Source: Dyadobacter fermentans (lineage in GTDB: Bacteria; Bacteroidota; Bacteroidia; Cytophagales; Spirosomataceae). From it: DNA of 64,000 nucleotides. The DNA lies in assembly GCF_019924045.1 (NCBI RefSeq), contig NZ_JAHXBN010000010.1:1-64000 (forward strand). The letters are read 5' to 3'. Positions 34,069 to 43,597 of the stretch are shown here, in pieces. A program made the translations under genes and the position numbers. Under the pieces are notes generated by a model. It ran no database searches. It saw nothing but the letters and a program-made list of their open reading frames with translations, and had not been told where the DNA came from. Within the stretch, counting starts at the first letter, position 1; each line of letters starts with the position of its first letter.

Positions 34069-34893
34069 ATGGCAGAGATAAGCCCGAATGCAACACTGGA
34101 TGATATAGTGTTTGCGGATCGTAATAAGGCGTACGGAGCTTTTGAACTTCGTCAGGGATATCGTAAAGATGTGACGAAGGCCACTATAATCGGAGCTGCT
34201 CTTTTTGTTCTTGCCATGTTTACACCGTCAATCATTAATAGCTTGACGGCTGGTAAGGAAGAAGAAGCGCCGATGGTTGAAGTGGACTTGATGAAGATCC
34301 CACCGCCGCCAATTGACCCGGCAGAACCACCACCGCCACCGCCGCCACCAGTGGAAGCGCCAAAGGTGAACACGGTGAAATTCTTGCCTCCCGAGGTTAA
34401 GAAGGACGAAGAGGTTCCCGAAGAGGTACCACCACCAACAGTTGAAGAAATTAAAGAGGCTGTTGTTGCGGATAAAACCGTAGAAGGTGATCCTAACGCG
34501 AATGAAATCATTGTTGCACCCGAAGCTGTTGCAGCTCCTAGCAAAGGAACAGTAGTAGAGGCAGCCCCTGAGCCTGAAAAGGTATTTACAGTGGTTGAGC
34601 AACAACCGGAATTCCCGGGAGGTACTGCGGAAATGTACAAGTACCTTGGAAAGAATATCAAGTACCCAAGTGCGGCATCCCGTGCTAACGTTTCCGGAAG
34701 GGTTTTCATGTCCTTCGTTGTTAACACTGACGGAAGTATCCAGGATGTTCAGGTTTTGAAAGGATTGGGTTTTGGTTGCGATGAAGAGGCGATCCGCGTA
34801 GTGAAAGCTATGCCTAAATGGAAGCCAGGAAAGCAGTCAGGACGTGCAGTTCGTGTAAAATATAACCTGCCTATCAACTTCCAATTGGAGTAA
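34069..34893 (+). CDS. tonB: TonB energy-transducing protein
   Basis: A 274-residue protein with an N-terminal region FADRNKAYGAFELRQGYRKD typical of Bacteroidota TonB, one membrane helix (about 41-62), a Pro-rich periplasmic spacer (IPPPPIDPAEPPPPPPPP and PEEVPPPTVEE), and a C-terminal TonB domain (EFPGGTAEMYKYLGKNIKYP ... VNTDGSIQDVQVLKGLGFGCDEEAI ... PGKQSGRAVRVKYNLPINF). It would contact SusC/FecA-like outer-membrane receptors. It sits directly after both exbD genes. Confidence 0.95.
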   Translation: MAEISPNATLDDIVFADRNKAYGAFELRQGYRKDVTKATIIGAALFVLAMFTPSIINSLTAGKEEEAPMVEVDLMKIPPPPIDPAEPPPPPPPPVEAPKVNTVKFLPPEVKKDEEVPEEVPPPTVEEIKEAVVADKTVEGDPNANEIIVAPEAVAAPSKGTVVEAAPEPEKVFTVVEQQPEFPGGTAEMYKYLGKNIKYPSAASRANVSGRVFMSFVVNTDGSIQDVQVLKGLGFGCDEEAIRVVKAMPKWKPGKQSGRAVRVKYNLPINFQLE

Positions 34894-34896
34894 GGC

Positions 34897-35118
34897 ATGA
34901 GGGAGAAACCATTGCACGAAAAGCTCGGTGATCTGGCCTCTTCGGTAATGGCTCTGGCATACGTAGGAGGAGGGGTCTTTTTGATCCTCTCCTCCTTCTC
35001 GTTTAGACTGCTGCCGATCGGCAGCGTATGGCGGTATGCTTTTGCTGGCACGCTTATTTTATACGGAGCCTACCGGGGTTACAGAGTGTTTAGAAATAAT
35101 CAGGACGACGAGTCATGA
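34897..35118 (+). CDS. Small two-helix membrane protein of the tonB operon
   Basis: A 73-residue protein with two predicted helices (about 16-34 and 43-61) between charged ends (MREKPLHEKLGDLAS at the start, RNNQDDES at the end). It starts 3 nt after the tonB stop and overlaps the next gene by 4 nt (ATGA), which argues that it is real and co-translated. No function is known. Confidence 0.75.
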   Translation: MREKPLHEKLGDLASSVMALAYVGGGVFLILSSFSFRLLPIGSVWRYAFAGTLILYGAYRGYRVFRNNQDDES

Positions 35119-36062
35119 AAAAGAGATTGGCTGGACTGCTGCTGTTGGTGACGCTCGGTATTGCAGGATTACTTAGATGTACCTCGTCCAACAACGACCT
35201 GGACAACCCACGGCAAGGCACGATCACGATCGCGGCAGATGAATCCTTCAAACCGCTGATCAATTCGTTGACGAGTGCCTATGAGGGAATTTATCCCGAC
35301 GCGCATTTCAAACTGGATTATAAGCCGGAGCAGGAAGCGATCCGACAGCTATTGAATGATAGCGCAAGGATTATCTTTGCAACACGGCAGTTGAACGACA
35401 AGGAGCTGGAAATTATCCGGAAGCAAAAAGGCAGCCAGAAATTTCAGCACATTGCAACTGACGGACTGGCCCTGGTGATTGGAAAGAGCAATCCGGATAG
35501 CCTTATCACGATTCCGGAGTTGAAAGCGATCATGGAAGGCAAACTGACCGACTGGTCGCAGATCAAAGGTGGGCAAGAAGGATTGATTACGCTGGTATTC
35601 GACAATGCTAATGCAAGCAATCTGAATTTTGTCCTCAACAAGTTTGGCATTAAAGATATCCAGAAGCTGAGGATTATTTCAGCAGGATCAAACGAGAATG
35701 TAATCAAGGACGTCAGGGAGAACCCGACACACCTCGGTTTTATAGGTGTGAACTGGATCAGCGACGGAAATTCACTGGCTTCGGAAGAGTTGTCGAAGGG
35801 GATCCGGGTAATGGGGGTTGCGAAAGACGCCCAGCCTGACTCACTTTCGGATTACGTCCAGCCGTTTCAGGCAGGATTGGAGTTTAAACGTTATCCGCTG
35901 CACAGGGATTTATATATTATCAGCCGGGAAGGATACTCGGGACTCGGAGGTGGGTTAATGACCTACATTGCCCGGGACGTTGGAGGGTTGATTATCCAAA
36001 AAATGGGTCTGCTGCCGACGGTGGTTTACCCCCGCGAACTGGAAATTAAGAAAGAGTTATAG
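35115..36062 (+). CDS. PstS-like substrate-binding lipoprotein
   Basis: A 315-residue type 2 periplasmic-binding-fold lipoprotein (lipobox LLRC near residue 22). GTITIAADESFKPLINSLTS, IFATRQLNDKELEIIRKQ and IISAGSNENVIKDVRENPTHLGFIGVNW match phosphate-binding PstS-like proteins. No pst transport genes are nearby. This gene and the TPR gene are regular members of the Bacteroidota exbB-exbD-tonB operon, where they may sense or support TonB-linked uptake; the ligand is unproven. Confidence 0.85.
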   Translation: MKKRLAGLLLLVTLGIAGLLRCTSSNNDLDNPRQGTITIAADESFKPLINSLTSAYEGIYPDAHFKLDYKPEQEAIRQLLNDSARIIFATRQLNDKELEIIRKQKGSQKFQHIATDGLALVIGKSNPDSLITIPELKAIMEGKLTDWSQIKGGQEGLITLVFDNANASNLNFVLNKFGIKDIQKLRIISAGSNENVIKDVRENPTHLGFIGVNWISDGNSLASEELSKGIRVMGVAKDAQPDSLSDYVQPFQAGLEFKRYPLHRDLYIISREGYSGLGGGLMTYIARDVGGLIIQKMGLLPTVVYPRELEIKKEL

Positions 36063-36140
36063 TGAATGTAAACAATTAGTAGATTTGGGGCTTGTTATTG
36101 AAAAACCAAGTTTTTTATCATTATTTTAACCGGGTAAAAA

Positions 36141-37895
36141 ATGAACAGAAACATGAGATTGAAATTAGTAGCATTGGTATTTGGTTTATTAGCGTTTGTT
36201 AACTTACACGCACAGACGGTACAGGATGGCTTAGCATTAATTCGTGGAGAACGTTATAACGAGGCGGGCGATATGTTGAAAAAGCTTGCCGAAGGAAGCC
36301 CTTCTGCTGATAACCAATATTACCTTGGTTATTACTATATCAAAACCAACCAACTGGACGAGGCGCAGAAAGCGTTTGACAAAGGTGTTACGCTGGACGA
36401 CAAATCTTACCTGAACAAGGTGGGACAAGGAACGGTAGCGCTTGCAAAAGGCGACCGTGCAAAGGCGAAAGAACTCTTCGACGAAGCTGAAAAGAAGAAA
36501 AAGAAAGACGCAGAGGTTCTTTTCAGAATAGGCGAAGCATACACATTATTTGAAAAAAATAACGATCCGGCAGAAGCGATCCGTCTTTTGGACCTTGCTA
36601 TTGCCCGTGACAAAAACCTGGCTGATGCTTACATCGCAAAAGGTGACGCGTTGATGTTGCGCAACGAAGGTGGTAATGCAGTAACGGCTTACGAATATGC
36701 TTTAACGGCAAAACCAAACTATGCGGCTGCGCACAATGCGATTGGTTCTGTTTACCTGCGTGGTAAGAACTATAACCTCGCTTTGGAAAACTACAAAAAG
36801 GCGATCGAAGCGGACGCTAACTTTGCACCTGCTTATAAGGACCTCGCCGAGCTTTACTTCTTTGCTCAGAAATACAAGCAAGCTGCTGAAAACTTCGACC
36901 TGTATTTGCAGAAAAGTGGTAGCACAGATCCTGAAATGCAACTTCGCGGTGCTCAGTTCGCATTTACTGCTGATGATTACACCAAATCACTTCAGTTCCT
37001 GGAACAAGCAAAAGGAAAAATCAACAACCCGATTATCAAGCGTATGTACGGATGGGCTTATTTCAAAACCAATAAGCCTGACGAAGCAATCCAGAACCTG
37101 GACGAATTCATTAAAGGTTCTCCTGATAAAGTAATCGGTGATGACTACAAATACCTAGGCCGTGCGCTTAATGCCAAATCGACGGATGGCAAAGGCTATG
37201 ACTCGTTGGGTATGGAATATATGAAGAAAGGTGCTGAAATGGACACCAGCAAAGCGGAAGCTGCTGCTGCTTACAAAGAAGTAGCTGGTTTGTACTATGC
37301 TGCGAAGGATTATCCTAAGGCGGCTGCTGCTTATGCAAAAGGTAATAGCCTGGATACTGCGAAAACAACCGCTAACGACTATTACTACGAAGGTCTTGCA
37401 AACTTCCAGACTGCTCAGGGCATCATTGTCCCCAAAGCCAGCGATGCTAACTTTGCCGATAGCGCGAAAATCGCAACCGACAAGCGTAACCAGTACCTTA
37501 AAGCAGATTCGATCTTCGCGATAGTAACCAAGAAATTGCCGGATTGGCCATACGGATACTACTGGCGTGCAAGTACGCTTTACAATGCGTACGACAGACA
37601 AGAGAACGTCGATAAAGGGATTTCACAGCCATATTACCTGAAATTGACAGAATTGGCGGAGAAAGATCCGGATCCAAGCAAATATAAATCCTATTTGAAA
37701 CTGGCTTACGGCTACCTCGCATTCCACGCTCAGTCTACATTGAAAGACGAAGCGAAAGCGAAGGAGTACTGGGAGAAACTGCTTAAAGTAGACCCGGACA
37801 ATGCTGCTGCGAAAGAGGCACTGGGATTGGCGGTTGCACAACCTGCACAACCTGCTGCCGGAACAGCTGCGAAACCTGCTCCAAAGAAGAAATAA
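36141..37895 (+). CDS. Tetratricopeptide-repeat protein of the tonB operon
   Basis: A 584-residue exported protein (signal ending LHAQT) made almost wholly of TPR helix pairs, for example GSPSADNQYYLGYYYIKTNQ, PNYAAAHNAIGSVYLRGKNY and NFAPAYKDLAELYFFAQKYK. An Ala/Pro/Lys tail (QPAQPAAGTAAKPAPKKK) ends the chain. It likely forms a periplasmic scaffold. A -7 element TAGATTTG at 36080-36087 could give it its own promoter in addition to read-through. A strong terminator follows. Confidence 0.88.
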   Translation: MNRNMRLKLVALVFGLLAFVNLHAQTVQDGLALIRGERYNEAGDMLKKLAEGSPSADNQYYLGYYYIKTNQLDEAQKAFDKGVTLDDKSYLNKVGQGTVALAKGDRAKAKELFDEAEKKKKKDAEVLFRIGEAYTLFEKNNDPAEAIRLLDLAIARDKNLADAYIAKGDALMLRNEGGNAVTAYEYALTAKPNYAAAHNAIGSVYLRGKNYNLALENYKKAIEADANFAPAYKDLAELYFFAQKYKQAAENFDLYLQKSGSTDPEMQLRGAQFAFTADDYTKSLQFLEQAKGKINNPIIKRMYGWAYFKTNKPDEAIQNLDEFIKGSPDKVIGDDYKYLGRALNAKSTDGKGYDSLGMEYMKKGAEMDTSKAEAAAAYKEVAGLYYAAKDYPKAAAAYAKGNSLDTAKTTANDYYYEGLANFQTAQGIIVPKASDANFADSAKIATDKRNQYLKADSIFAIVTKKLPDWPYGYYWRASTLYNAYDRQENVDKGISQPYYLKLTELAEKDPDPSKYKSYLKLAYGYLAFHAQSTLKDEAKAKEYWEKLLKVDPDNAAAKEALGLAVAQPAQPAAGTAAKPAPKKK

Positions 37896-37914
37896 GTCTC
37901 AAAAGGCTATAAGC

Positions 37915-37946
37915 AAGAAAGCCGCCCGAATTCGGGCGGCTTTCTT
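37915..37946. terminator. Terminator of the tonB operon
   Basis: A perfect 32-nt palindrome centred on GAATTC, with GCCGCCC/GGGCGGC arms and AAGAAA/TTTCTT outer ends, followed by ATTTTAT on the plus strand. It lies 20 nt after the TPR gene stop and can stop transcripts from both directions. Confidence 0.9.
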
Positions 37947-37986
37947 ATTTTATATGCTCTCGATTATCAAATGGTAGTTATTGTTG

Positions 37987-38193
37987 CTAATTAGACGGGG
38001 AAAGTCTTTCAAAACAAGTGTTCAGCACTGGCAGATGGACGGTCGCGTAATGGTCGTAGCACCATTGTCTAAGTCTTTTAATCTCAGCGGGCATTAACAT
38101 GCGTATCGCCTTTCGGAGTTCTTTTTCAAATAATTTGCGGTCGAAGCTGACTTTTTGAAGAATAATTTTAATGTATTCAAGCATCGAGGCCAT
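37987..38193 (-). CDS. Small conserved-looking cytoplasmic protein
   Basis: A 68-residue protein predicted mostly helical: MLEYIKIILQKVSFDRKLFEKELRKAI, then LMPAEIKRLRQWCYDHYATV. The composition is normal for a folded protein and the frame is isolated in a gap with a terminator on one side. I do not recognise the family. It is divergent from batD. Confidence 0.55.
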   Translation of the reverse strand: MASMLEYIKIILQKVSFDRKLFEKELRKAIRMLMPAEIKRLRQWCYDHYATVHLPVLNTCFERLSPSN

Positions 38194-38296
38194 AGTATTA
38201 TGTAGTTTTGTGGTTTAGGGACAACGATAAAACAAAGAGAAACCCTTAAAAACGCTTCGTTTTCAGCAATTCCAATAAAGATAACGAAAAACTGAA

Positions 38297-39697
38297 ATGA
38301 AATTATATGCGTTATTGAATATTTTTTTGTGTTTTTTTAGTATGGCCCTGGCGCAGACACCCGAAAATGCCGCCACAATTGAATACGGAGCTAAGAATCT
38401 CACAATGGATCAACCGTTTCTGATATCGGTTGTATTGCGGGATGTGGAGACAAGGCCATCGGTTATTTTTCCGGAAATCAAGGACCTGGAAAAGCGGAGT
38501 AAGTCGGCGACGAGTTCGATTAGTACGGTGGATGGCAGAAAGGTAGTTATCCAAACCATCACCCAGGAATATTATGCGACGAAGGCGGGAAACTACCTTA
38601 TTCCTGAATTTACGCTGACAGTCAATAATGCAAAGTTGCGCTCTGAGGAGACGATGGTTGTATTTGCGAAATCGGGCGAAGAGGGTGGAATTGCAGTTGC
38701 AGCTGAAAACGTCGATGTGGGTGAGGTTGACGACAATAGCCAATCGGTGTTTTTATCCGTTCAGACGGACAAAAAGCAGGTTTACATTCGACAGGGCTTT
38801 GCGGTTAGGATATCCTTGTATATAGCCGAAAATGCGCCGGTTGAGATGGAATTTTACCGGTTCAACGAGCAATTGCAGGCTATTTTAAAGACTTTGAGGC
38901 CCGTGAATTGCTGGGAGGAGAATGTGGGGGTCGAAGAAATCATCAAACGAAAGGTGACGATCCGGGGTAGAAAGTTTGCTGAATACAATATGTACCAGGC
39001 CCGTTTCTTCCCGATTACAACAGAAGATATCAAATTACCGGCAGTGAAGCTGGATATGCTCGTAACTGAAAGCGGGGGGGCGGTGAATGTGGAGAAAAAG
39101 CTGGTGAAAGGCTTCTATTCGAGGCCGGTGACCGTGATTGTACGGCAGCTTCCGGATCATCCGTTGCGTGATCAGCTGGCTGTCGGGCAATATAGCTTGA
39201 AAGAAAGATTGTCGAGTGACCTCGTGTATCCGGGCGAAAGCGTCAGGTATATGTTCAAGGTAGAGGGAGTGGGCAACATTACAGCAATTCCCGCGCCGGT
39301 AATCCAGGCCAGTTCGTCATTTGACATTTATCCTCCGGAGGTTAGCCAGATAACGAAGCGCAGCTATCAGAGTGTAGTGGGCGAAAAGACATTTAACTAT
39401 TTTGTCGTTCCGCGAAAGGATGGCGAATTCCCGTTGGGGCGGTATTTTCATTGGATCTATTTCAATGTCGAAAGGGAGAAATATGATACGCTGCGATCGG
39501 CGGCCTCGCTGGAAGTGAGGGGAGAAGATTACAAATTGGCTAACTTGTCGCTTTCCGGCTCATTGGGGTTGTACGACAACCTGGAAAACCTCGATAGCGG
39601 CAGGGAGACGATCGATTATAAAAAGATTTTGAAAGATTTAACCAACATCGTCATTGTGTTGTTGTTGGTTACAATGATTTGGGTATTTAGAAAGTAA
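38297..39697 (+). CDS. batD: BatD-family protein
   Basis: A 466-residue protein of the Bat (aerotolerance) group. It has a signal peptide (to MALAQ), beta-sandwich domains ([72 protein letters not shown]), and one C-terminal membrane helix ([14 protein letters not shown]). BatD usually accompanies batA/B/C/E and an MoxR ATPase; those are not in this window. A -7 element TAGTTTTG at 38203-38210 is upstream. aroC starts 5 nt later. Confidence 0.85.
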   Translation: MKLYALLNIFLCFFSMALAQTPENAATIEYGAKNLTMDQPFLISVVLRDVETRPSVIFPEIKDLEKRSKSATSSISTVDGRKVVIQTITQEYYATKAGNYLIPEFTLTVNNAKLRSEETMVVFAKSGEEGGIAVAAENVDVGEVDDNSQSVFLSVQTDKKQVYIRQGFAVRISLYIAENAPVEMEFYRFNEQLQAILKTLRPVNCWEENVGVEEIIKRKVTIRGRKFAEYNMYQARFFPITTEDIKLPAVKLDMLVTESGGAVNVEKKLVKGFYSRPVTVIVRQLPDHPLRDQLAVGQYSLKERLSSDLVYPGESVRYMFKVEGVGNITAIPAPVIQASSSFDIYPPEVSQITKRSYQSVVGEKTFNYFVVPRKDGEFPLGRYFHWIYFNVEREKYDTLRSAASLEVRGEDYKLANLSLSGSLGLYDNLENLDSGRETIDYKKILKDLTNIVIVLLLVTMIWVFRK

Positions 39698-39701
39698 GTT
39701 A

Positions 39702-40781
39702 ATGGGCAGTACATACGGCAAGATATTTAAAATAGCCACTTTCGGCGAATCGCACGGGGTAGGGATCGGAGTAGTGATCGAAGGATGCCCGGCAGGCGTG
39801 ACATTTGATTCTGACTTCATACAAAGCGAGCTGACCCGCAGAAAGCCGGGGCAATCGAGAATTACGACGCAGCGCAAAGAAGCGGACGAGTTCGAAGTAT
39901 TGTCAGGTGTATTTGAGGGAAAAACGACCGGTACGCCCATCGCGATGGTGATACGGAACGAAGACCAACGGAGCAAGGATTACTCGCATATAGCGGCACA
40001 ATTCAGGCCTTCTCACGCCGATTACACTTATCAGGTCAAATATGGTAATCGCGATTACCGCGGCGGTGGGCGCAGTTCCGCGCGTGAGACCGCTGCACGG
40101 GTAGCCGCAGGCGCACTCGCGAAGCTGATGCTGGCCGAATTGGGTGTGAGCATTCAGGCTTACGTATCGCAAGTGGGTGCCATGAAACTGGGAAAAAGTT
40201 ACCAGGAACTGGATCTTTCAGAAACAGAAAACAATGCTGTTCGCTGCCCTGATCCTGAAATGGCCCAGCAGATGTTCGACTACATCGACAGCATTCGTAA
40301 GCAAGGAGATTCGATCGGTGGAGTTGTTAACTGCGTTGTTAAAGGCACACCAGCCGGTTGGGGAGAGCCTGTTTTTGATAAACTCCACGCCGAGCTTGGC
40401 AAGGCAATGCTCAGCATTAATGCTGTAAAAGGATTTGAATATGGCAGCGGTTTTGATGGCGTGTTACTGCCCGGCTCGCAGCATAACGATGCATTCTATA
40501 CCGATGAAAATGGCGATGTGCACACCCGTACCAACCATTCTGGTGGTATTCAGGGCGGCATTTCAAATGGCGAGGACATCTACTTCCGCACGGCATTCAA
40601 GCCGGTGGCTACGATCATGCAGGATCAGGAAAGCGTGGATCAGTTCGGGAATGTCGCAATTGTGCAAGGGAAAGGACGTCATGACCCATGTGTGGTGCCG
40701 CGCGCTGTTCCTATCGTGGAAGCGATGACGGCATTGGTCCTGGCAGATTTTTATCTGAGAAACAGATCGGCAAAGTTGTAA
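39702..40781 (+). CDS. aroC: Chorismate synthase
   Basis: A 359-residue enzyme making chorismate from EPSP, the last common step of aromatic amino acid synthesis. It has the FMN/substrate motifs [57 protein letters not shown] with RSSARET, and the C-terminal [18 protein letters not shown]. Length is normal. It begins 5 nt after batD and likely shares its promoter. Confidence 0.97.
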   Translation: MGSTYGKIFKIATFGESHGVGIGVVIEGCPAGVTFDSDFIQSELTRRKPGQSRITTQRKEADEFEVLSGVFEGKTTGTPIAMVIRNEDQRSKDYSHIAAQFRPSHADYTYQVKYGNRDYRGGGRSSARETAARVAAGALAKLMLAELGVSIQAYVSQVGAMKLGKSYQELDLSETENNAVRCPDPEMAQQMFDYIDSIRKQGDSIGGVVNCVVKGTPAGWGEPVFDKLHAELGKAMLSINAVKGFEYGSGFDGVLLPGSQHNDAFYTDENGDVHTRTNHSGGIQGGISNGEDIYFRTAFKPVATIMQDQESVDQFGNVAIVQGKGRHDPCVVPRAVPIVEAMTALVLADFYLRNRSAKL

Positions 40782-40976
40782 TCAGGCTTTGTGGCGTTTT
40801 CGGCGCTGGTTGAGGTATAATACCAGCCAGATTGTCCCTACGAATTCGATCGCAAGCCCGCTCAGAATGACCGGATCGCTGAATTGCGTTTTGGAAGAGT
40901 TTAAAAACGAACCGGTTGCCAGCACGATCATGCCGGCAAGAAGGATAAGTACAGCGTTTCTCAGGCTAAGCTTCAC
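40782..40976 (-). CDS. Small two-helix membrane protein
   Basis: A 64-residue protein with two hydrophobic helices (about 8-24 and 36-53) and a basic C-terminus (LNQRRKRHKA). Its stop abuts the aroC stop from the opposite side. Helix composition (VLILLAGMIVLATGS; ILSGLAIEFVGTIWLVLYL) resembles small GldL-like or superinfection-type membrane proteins, but no family is certain. Confidence 0.5.
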   Translation of the reverse strand: MKLSLRNAVLILLAGMIVLATGSFLNSSKTQFSDPVILSGLAIEFVGTIWLVLYLNQRRKRHKA

Positions 40977-41059
40977 CGACTACATATTTCGTTCCACAAT
41001 AAGTATCGTCAAGGATTCTCTTACCGAATATAGGTATTCGCTCCGAGAAATACTATCAT

Positions 41060-41094
41060 AACGAAAAATGGCCCTCAGCGGGCCATTTTTCGTT
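41060..41094 (-). terminator. Terminator of the Tat-exported oxidoreductase gene
   Basis: A perfect 15-bp stem (AACGAAAAATGGCCC with GGGCCATTTTTCGTT, loop TCAGC). It lies 13 nt beyond the stop of the gene at 41107-42450 and includes a T5 run on the minus strand. Confidence 0.88.
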
Positions 41095-41106
41095 ATAAAT
41101 CTTGAA

Positions 41107-42450
41107 TTAGATTACCTGAGTTTTACCAGGGATCGCCACTGGATAAAGCCCGTCCGGACCTGGCAGGATTTTCGGAGATGCATCCCACGCAAGTTTGTCA
41201 GGAAACAGGTTGATATCTGAGTTCAACGCTTCTTCCCATTTTATTTGCTTGCCAGAATACGTTGCCATACGACCCATAATCGCCGTCATGGTACTTTTCG
41301 CACCATTTTCAGCGTCAGCGAATTTGTACTCACCTTTCGCGATAGCGGCAAACAGCTCGTCGTGTTCTACCTGATATGGGTTTCTGTAATTCGAGTTGTC
41401 GTGATGATAAATCACGCCTCCTTTGTAGTCTTTCAGGATCGTTTTCTTATCATCGAAGCTGTCGATACGGCCTTTGGTACCTACGAAAGCCTCGTCAACA
41501 CGGTTCCAGGTTCCTTCGAACTGGCGGCATTGGCTTGAAATCACCGTTCCATCCGCGTACACGAGGTCGAGCGTATGGTGGTCATATATCTCGCCATAAG
41601 CCTTGCCTGTGCGCACCTGACGGCCGCCTGAGCCCTGGATGGTTACCGGATAGCCTTGTTTCACCCAGTTCGCTACATCGATATTGTGAACGTGCTGCTC
41701 CGAAATATGGTCACCGCAAAGCCAGTTGAAATAATACCAGTTTCTCATTTGGTACTCCATTTCAGTCTGGTTTGGTTGGCGCTCCTTCATCCATGGGCTG
41801 CTTCCTACCCAGTAAACCTGGCCGCCAACGATATCGCCGAGCGCGCCGTCATGAATGCGTTTGATCGCCTCACGGTAGTTTGCCTGATAGTGACGTTGAA
41901 GACCTACGACTACGTTCAATTTTTTCTTTTTAGCTTCTTCTGCCAGTTCAAGCACTTTACGGATACCTGGTGCGTCGGTTGCAACCGGCTTTTCCATGAA
42001 AATGTGCTTGTTGTTCTTCACTGCTTCCTCGAAATGGGAAGGACGGAAGCCCGGAGGCGTTGCGAGGATCACCACATCGACATCTTTCAATGCGATGGCC
42101 TTTTTGAATGCATCGAATCCTACAAATTTCCGGTCTTCGGGTACATCCACTTTCACCTTGATGTCAACCGGCTTTCCTGAGGCATCTTTGTACTTTTTAG
42201 CGGTCAGGTTTTTGTAAGCATCGTCGAGACGGTCCTTGAAAGCATCAGCCATGGCCACGATCTGCACGTTTTGCGTGGTGCTCAATGCCTGCGCAGCAGC
42301 ACCTGTACCACGACCGCCACAACCGATAAGTGCCACTTTGATCGTATCACCCACCGCGCTGTTGTAGCCGTAGCCTGCGAGCGGGCTCAGGATGGCACCG
42401 CCGGCGATAAGGCCCGATGCTTTCAAAAAATTACGTCTGTTCTGTTCCAT
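41107..42450 (-). CDS. Tat-exported Gfo/Idh/MocA oxidoreductase
   Basis: A 447-residue enzyme with a twin-arginine signal (MEQNRRNFLKASGLIAGG), so it is folded in the cytoplasm before export. The Rossmann motif KVALIGCGGRGTGAAAQAL and NKHIFMEKPVATDAPGIRKV mark the family; YYFNWLCGDHISEQHVHNID and DGTVISSQCRQFEGTWNRV occur in the large group of periplasmic glycosidase-like members in Bacteroidota. It could act on glycosides by an NAD-dependent mechanism. It lies 25 nt downstream of the formylglycine-enzyme-fold gene on the same strand. Confidence 0.88.
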   Translation of the reverse strand: MEQNRRNFLKASGLIAGGAILSPLAGYGYNSAVGDTIKVALIGCGGRGTGAAAQALSTTQNVQIVAMADAFKDRLDDAYKNLTAKKYKDASGKPVDIKVKVDVPEDRKFVGFDAFKKAIALKDVDVVILATPPGFRPSHFEEAVKNNKHIFMEKPVATDAPGIRKVLELAEEAKKKKLNVVVGLQRHYQANYREAIKRIHDGALGDIVGGQVYWVGSSPWMKERQPNQTEMEYQMRNWYYFNWLCGDHISEQHVHNIDVANWVKQGYPVTIQGSGGRQVRTGKAYGEIYDHHTLDLVYADGTVISSQCRQFEGTWNRVDEAFVGTKGRIDSFDDKKTILKDYKGGVIYHHDNSNYRNPYQVEHDELFAAIAKGEYKFADAENGAKSTMTAIMGRMATYSGKQIKWEEALNSDINLFPDKLAWDASPKILPGPDGLYPVAIPGKTQVI

Positions 42451-42475
42451 TTCGAATTTAAGAGTTTAAATATGA

Positions 42476-43459
42476 TCAGTAGTCTTCAATCAACTTAGGG
42501 CTGTAATACGCTTTGATTTCCTCAGGAGAAGGCGTTTTCAGCGGTCTGACAACGCGGAAACCTACAAACGACGCGCTGGTCATCCACCATTCGGATTTCG
42601 GCAATTGCGGGTCGAGGATTTTCCATTCAGGCTTCGAAGCTACGCGGGCTGCGCTACGGAGATCGGCCGCTTCGTCGTCCCATGAACCACCGCGAACTGA
42701 CGTAGGGTACAGTTCGGTAACCGGTGCAAATGCTTCTCCTTTGGGCTGTTTCGCGTAATAATCAGGAATGTACTGGTCGAGCGTCCATTCCATCACATTG
42801 CCGTGCATATCGTGTAATCCCCATGCATTCGGCTTTTTTGTTCCTACTTTTTTATAAGCGGCATCGCTGTTTTTGCGGTACCATGCATATTCATCGATTT
42901 TCGACTCATCGCCGAAAGAATAAGCTGTTTTAGAACCGGCGCGGCAGGCATATTCCCATTCTGCTTCTGTTGGAAGGCGGTAGAAAACACCTGTTTTTTC
43001 ATACAACCACTTGCAGAAATAGATTGCCGCGTATTGCGTCATGTTGATCGCCGGATAACCCGAACGGCCCATTCCGAAAGACATGTCTACATAGGGAGGG
43101 GAAGGACGGGTACTTGCGTCGGTTTTCTGAACGCTCTTGTCAGGATCCGGGTGGCGTGCGCCCATTTCCTTTTCCATATTCTTGAAAGCGTACAAATCGT
43201 AAATGTCCCAGGTTATCTCGGTTTTGCCCATCCAGAAAGGCTCGATTTTGACCTTGTGCTGGGGACCTTCGTCGGCTCTGCGGCCTTTTTCATTGGCCGG
43301 GCTGCCCATCGTGAACTCACCGCCAGGAATCGCGACCATGTCGTAGACCTGAGGGCTACCCCCGATTTTTTGCGTGTAAGTCTTGAAATTACTGTCCTGC
43401 GCTACTGCTTTAAAACAAAGAAAAACGGTTAAGATTAGGTAAAGGGATTGTTTGGACAT
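42476..43459 (-). CDS. Formylglycine-generating-enzyme-fold (SUMF1) exported protein
   Basis: A 327-residue protein with signal peptide (MSKQSLYLILTVFLCFKAVAQ). The FGE-sulfatase domain shows MVAIPGGEFTMGSPANEKGR, FWMGKTEITWDIYDLYAF, YRLPTEAEWEYACRAGS, WGLHDMHGNVMEWTLDQ and SVRGGSWDDEAADLRSAAR. The active-site Cys pair of true FGE is not obvious in the last part (FVGFRVVR), so a modified or binding role is possible. The ATG at 43459 gives the proper signal peptide. It is followed by the Tat-exported oxidoreductase. Confidence 0.88.
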   Translation of the reverse strand: MSKQSLYLILTVFLCFKAVAQDSNFKTYTQKIGGSPQVYDMVAIPGGEFTMGSPANEKGRRADEGPQHKVKIEPFWMGKTEITWDIYDLYAFKNMEKEMGARHPDPDKSVQKTDASTRPSPPYVDMSFGMGRSGYPAINMTQYAAIYFCKWLYEKTGVFYRLPTEAEWEYACRAGSKTAYSFGDESKIDEYAWYRKNSDAAYKKVGTKKPNAWGLHDMHGNVMEWTLDQYIPDYYAKQPKGEAFAPVTELYPTSVRGGSWDDEAADLRSAARVASKPEWKILDPQLPKSEWWMTSASFVGFRVVRPLKTPSPEEIKAYYSPKLIEDY

Positions 43460-43597
43460 GATAATGAATGTGTTCAATGGAACCATCTAACTGAATATAA
43501 GTGGCAATATTAGCCTATTTACCCTATGAAAGCGAATTTTTTCTTCGTTGTTTAATATCTGTCCTAACTTTGCATATACAGAATTTCACATTTGAAC

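Noticed and set aside
34152..34727. 191-residue minus-strand frame opposite tonB
   Set aside because: It is the antisense of the Pro-rich TonB spacer (Gly-rich as a consequence).
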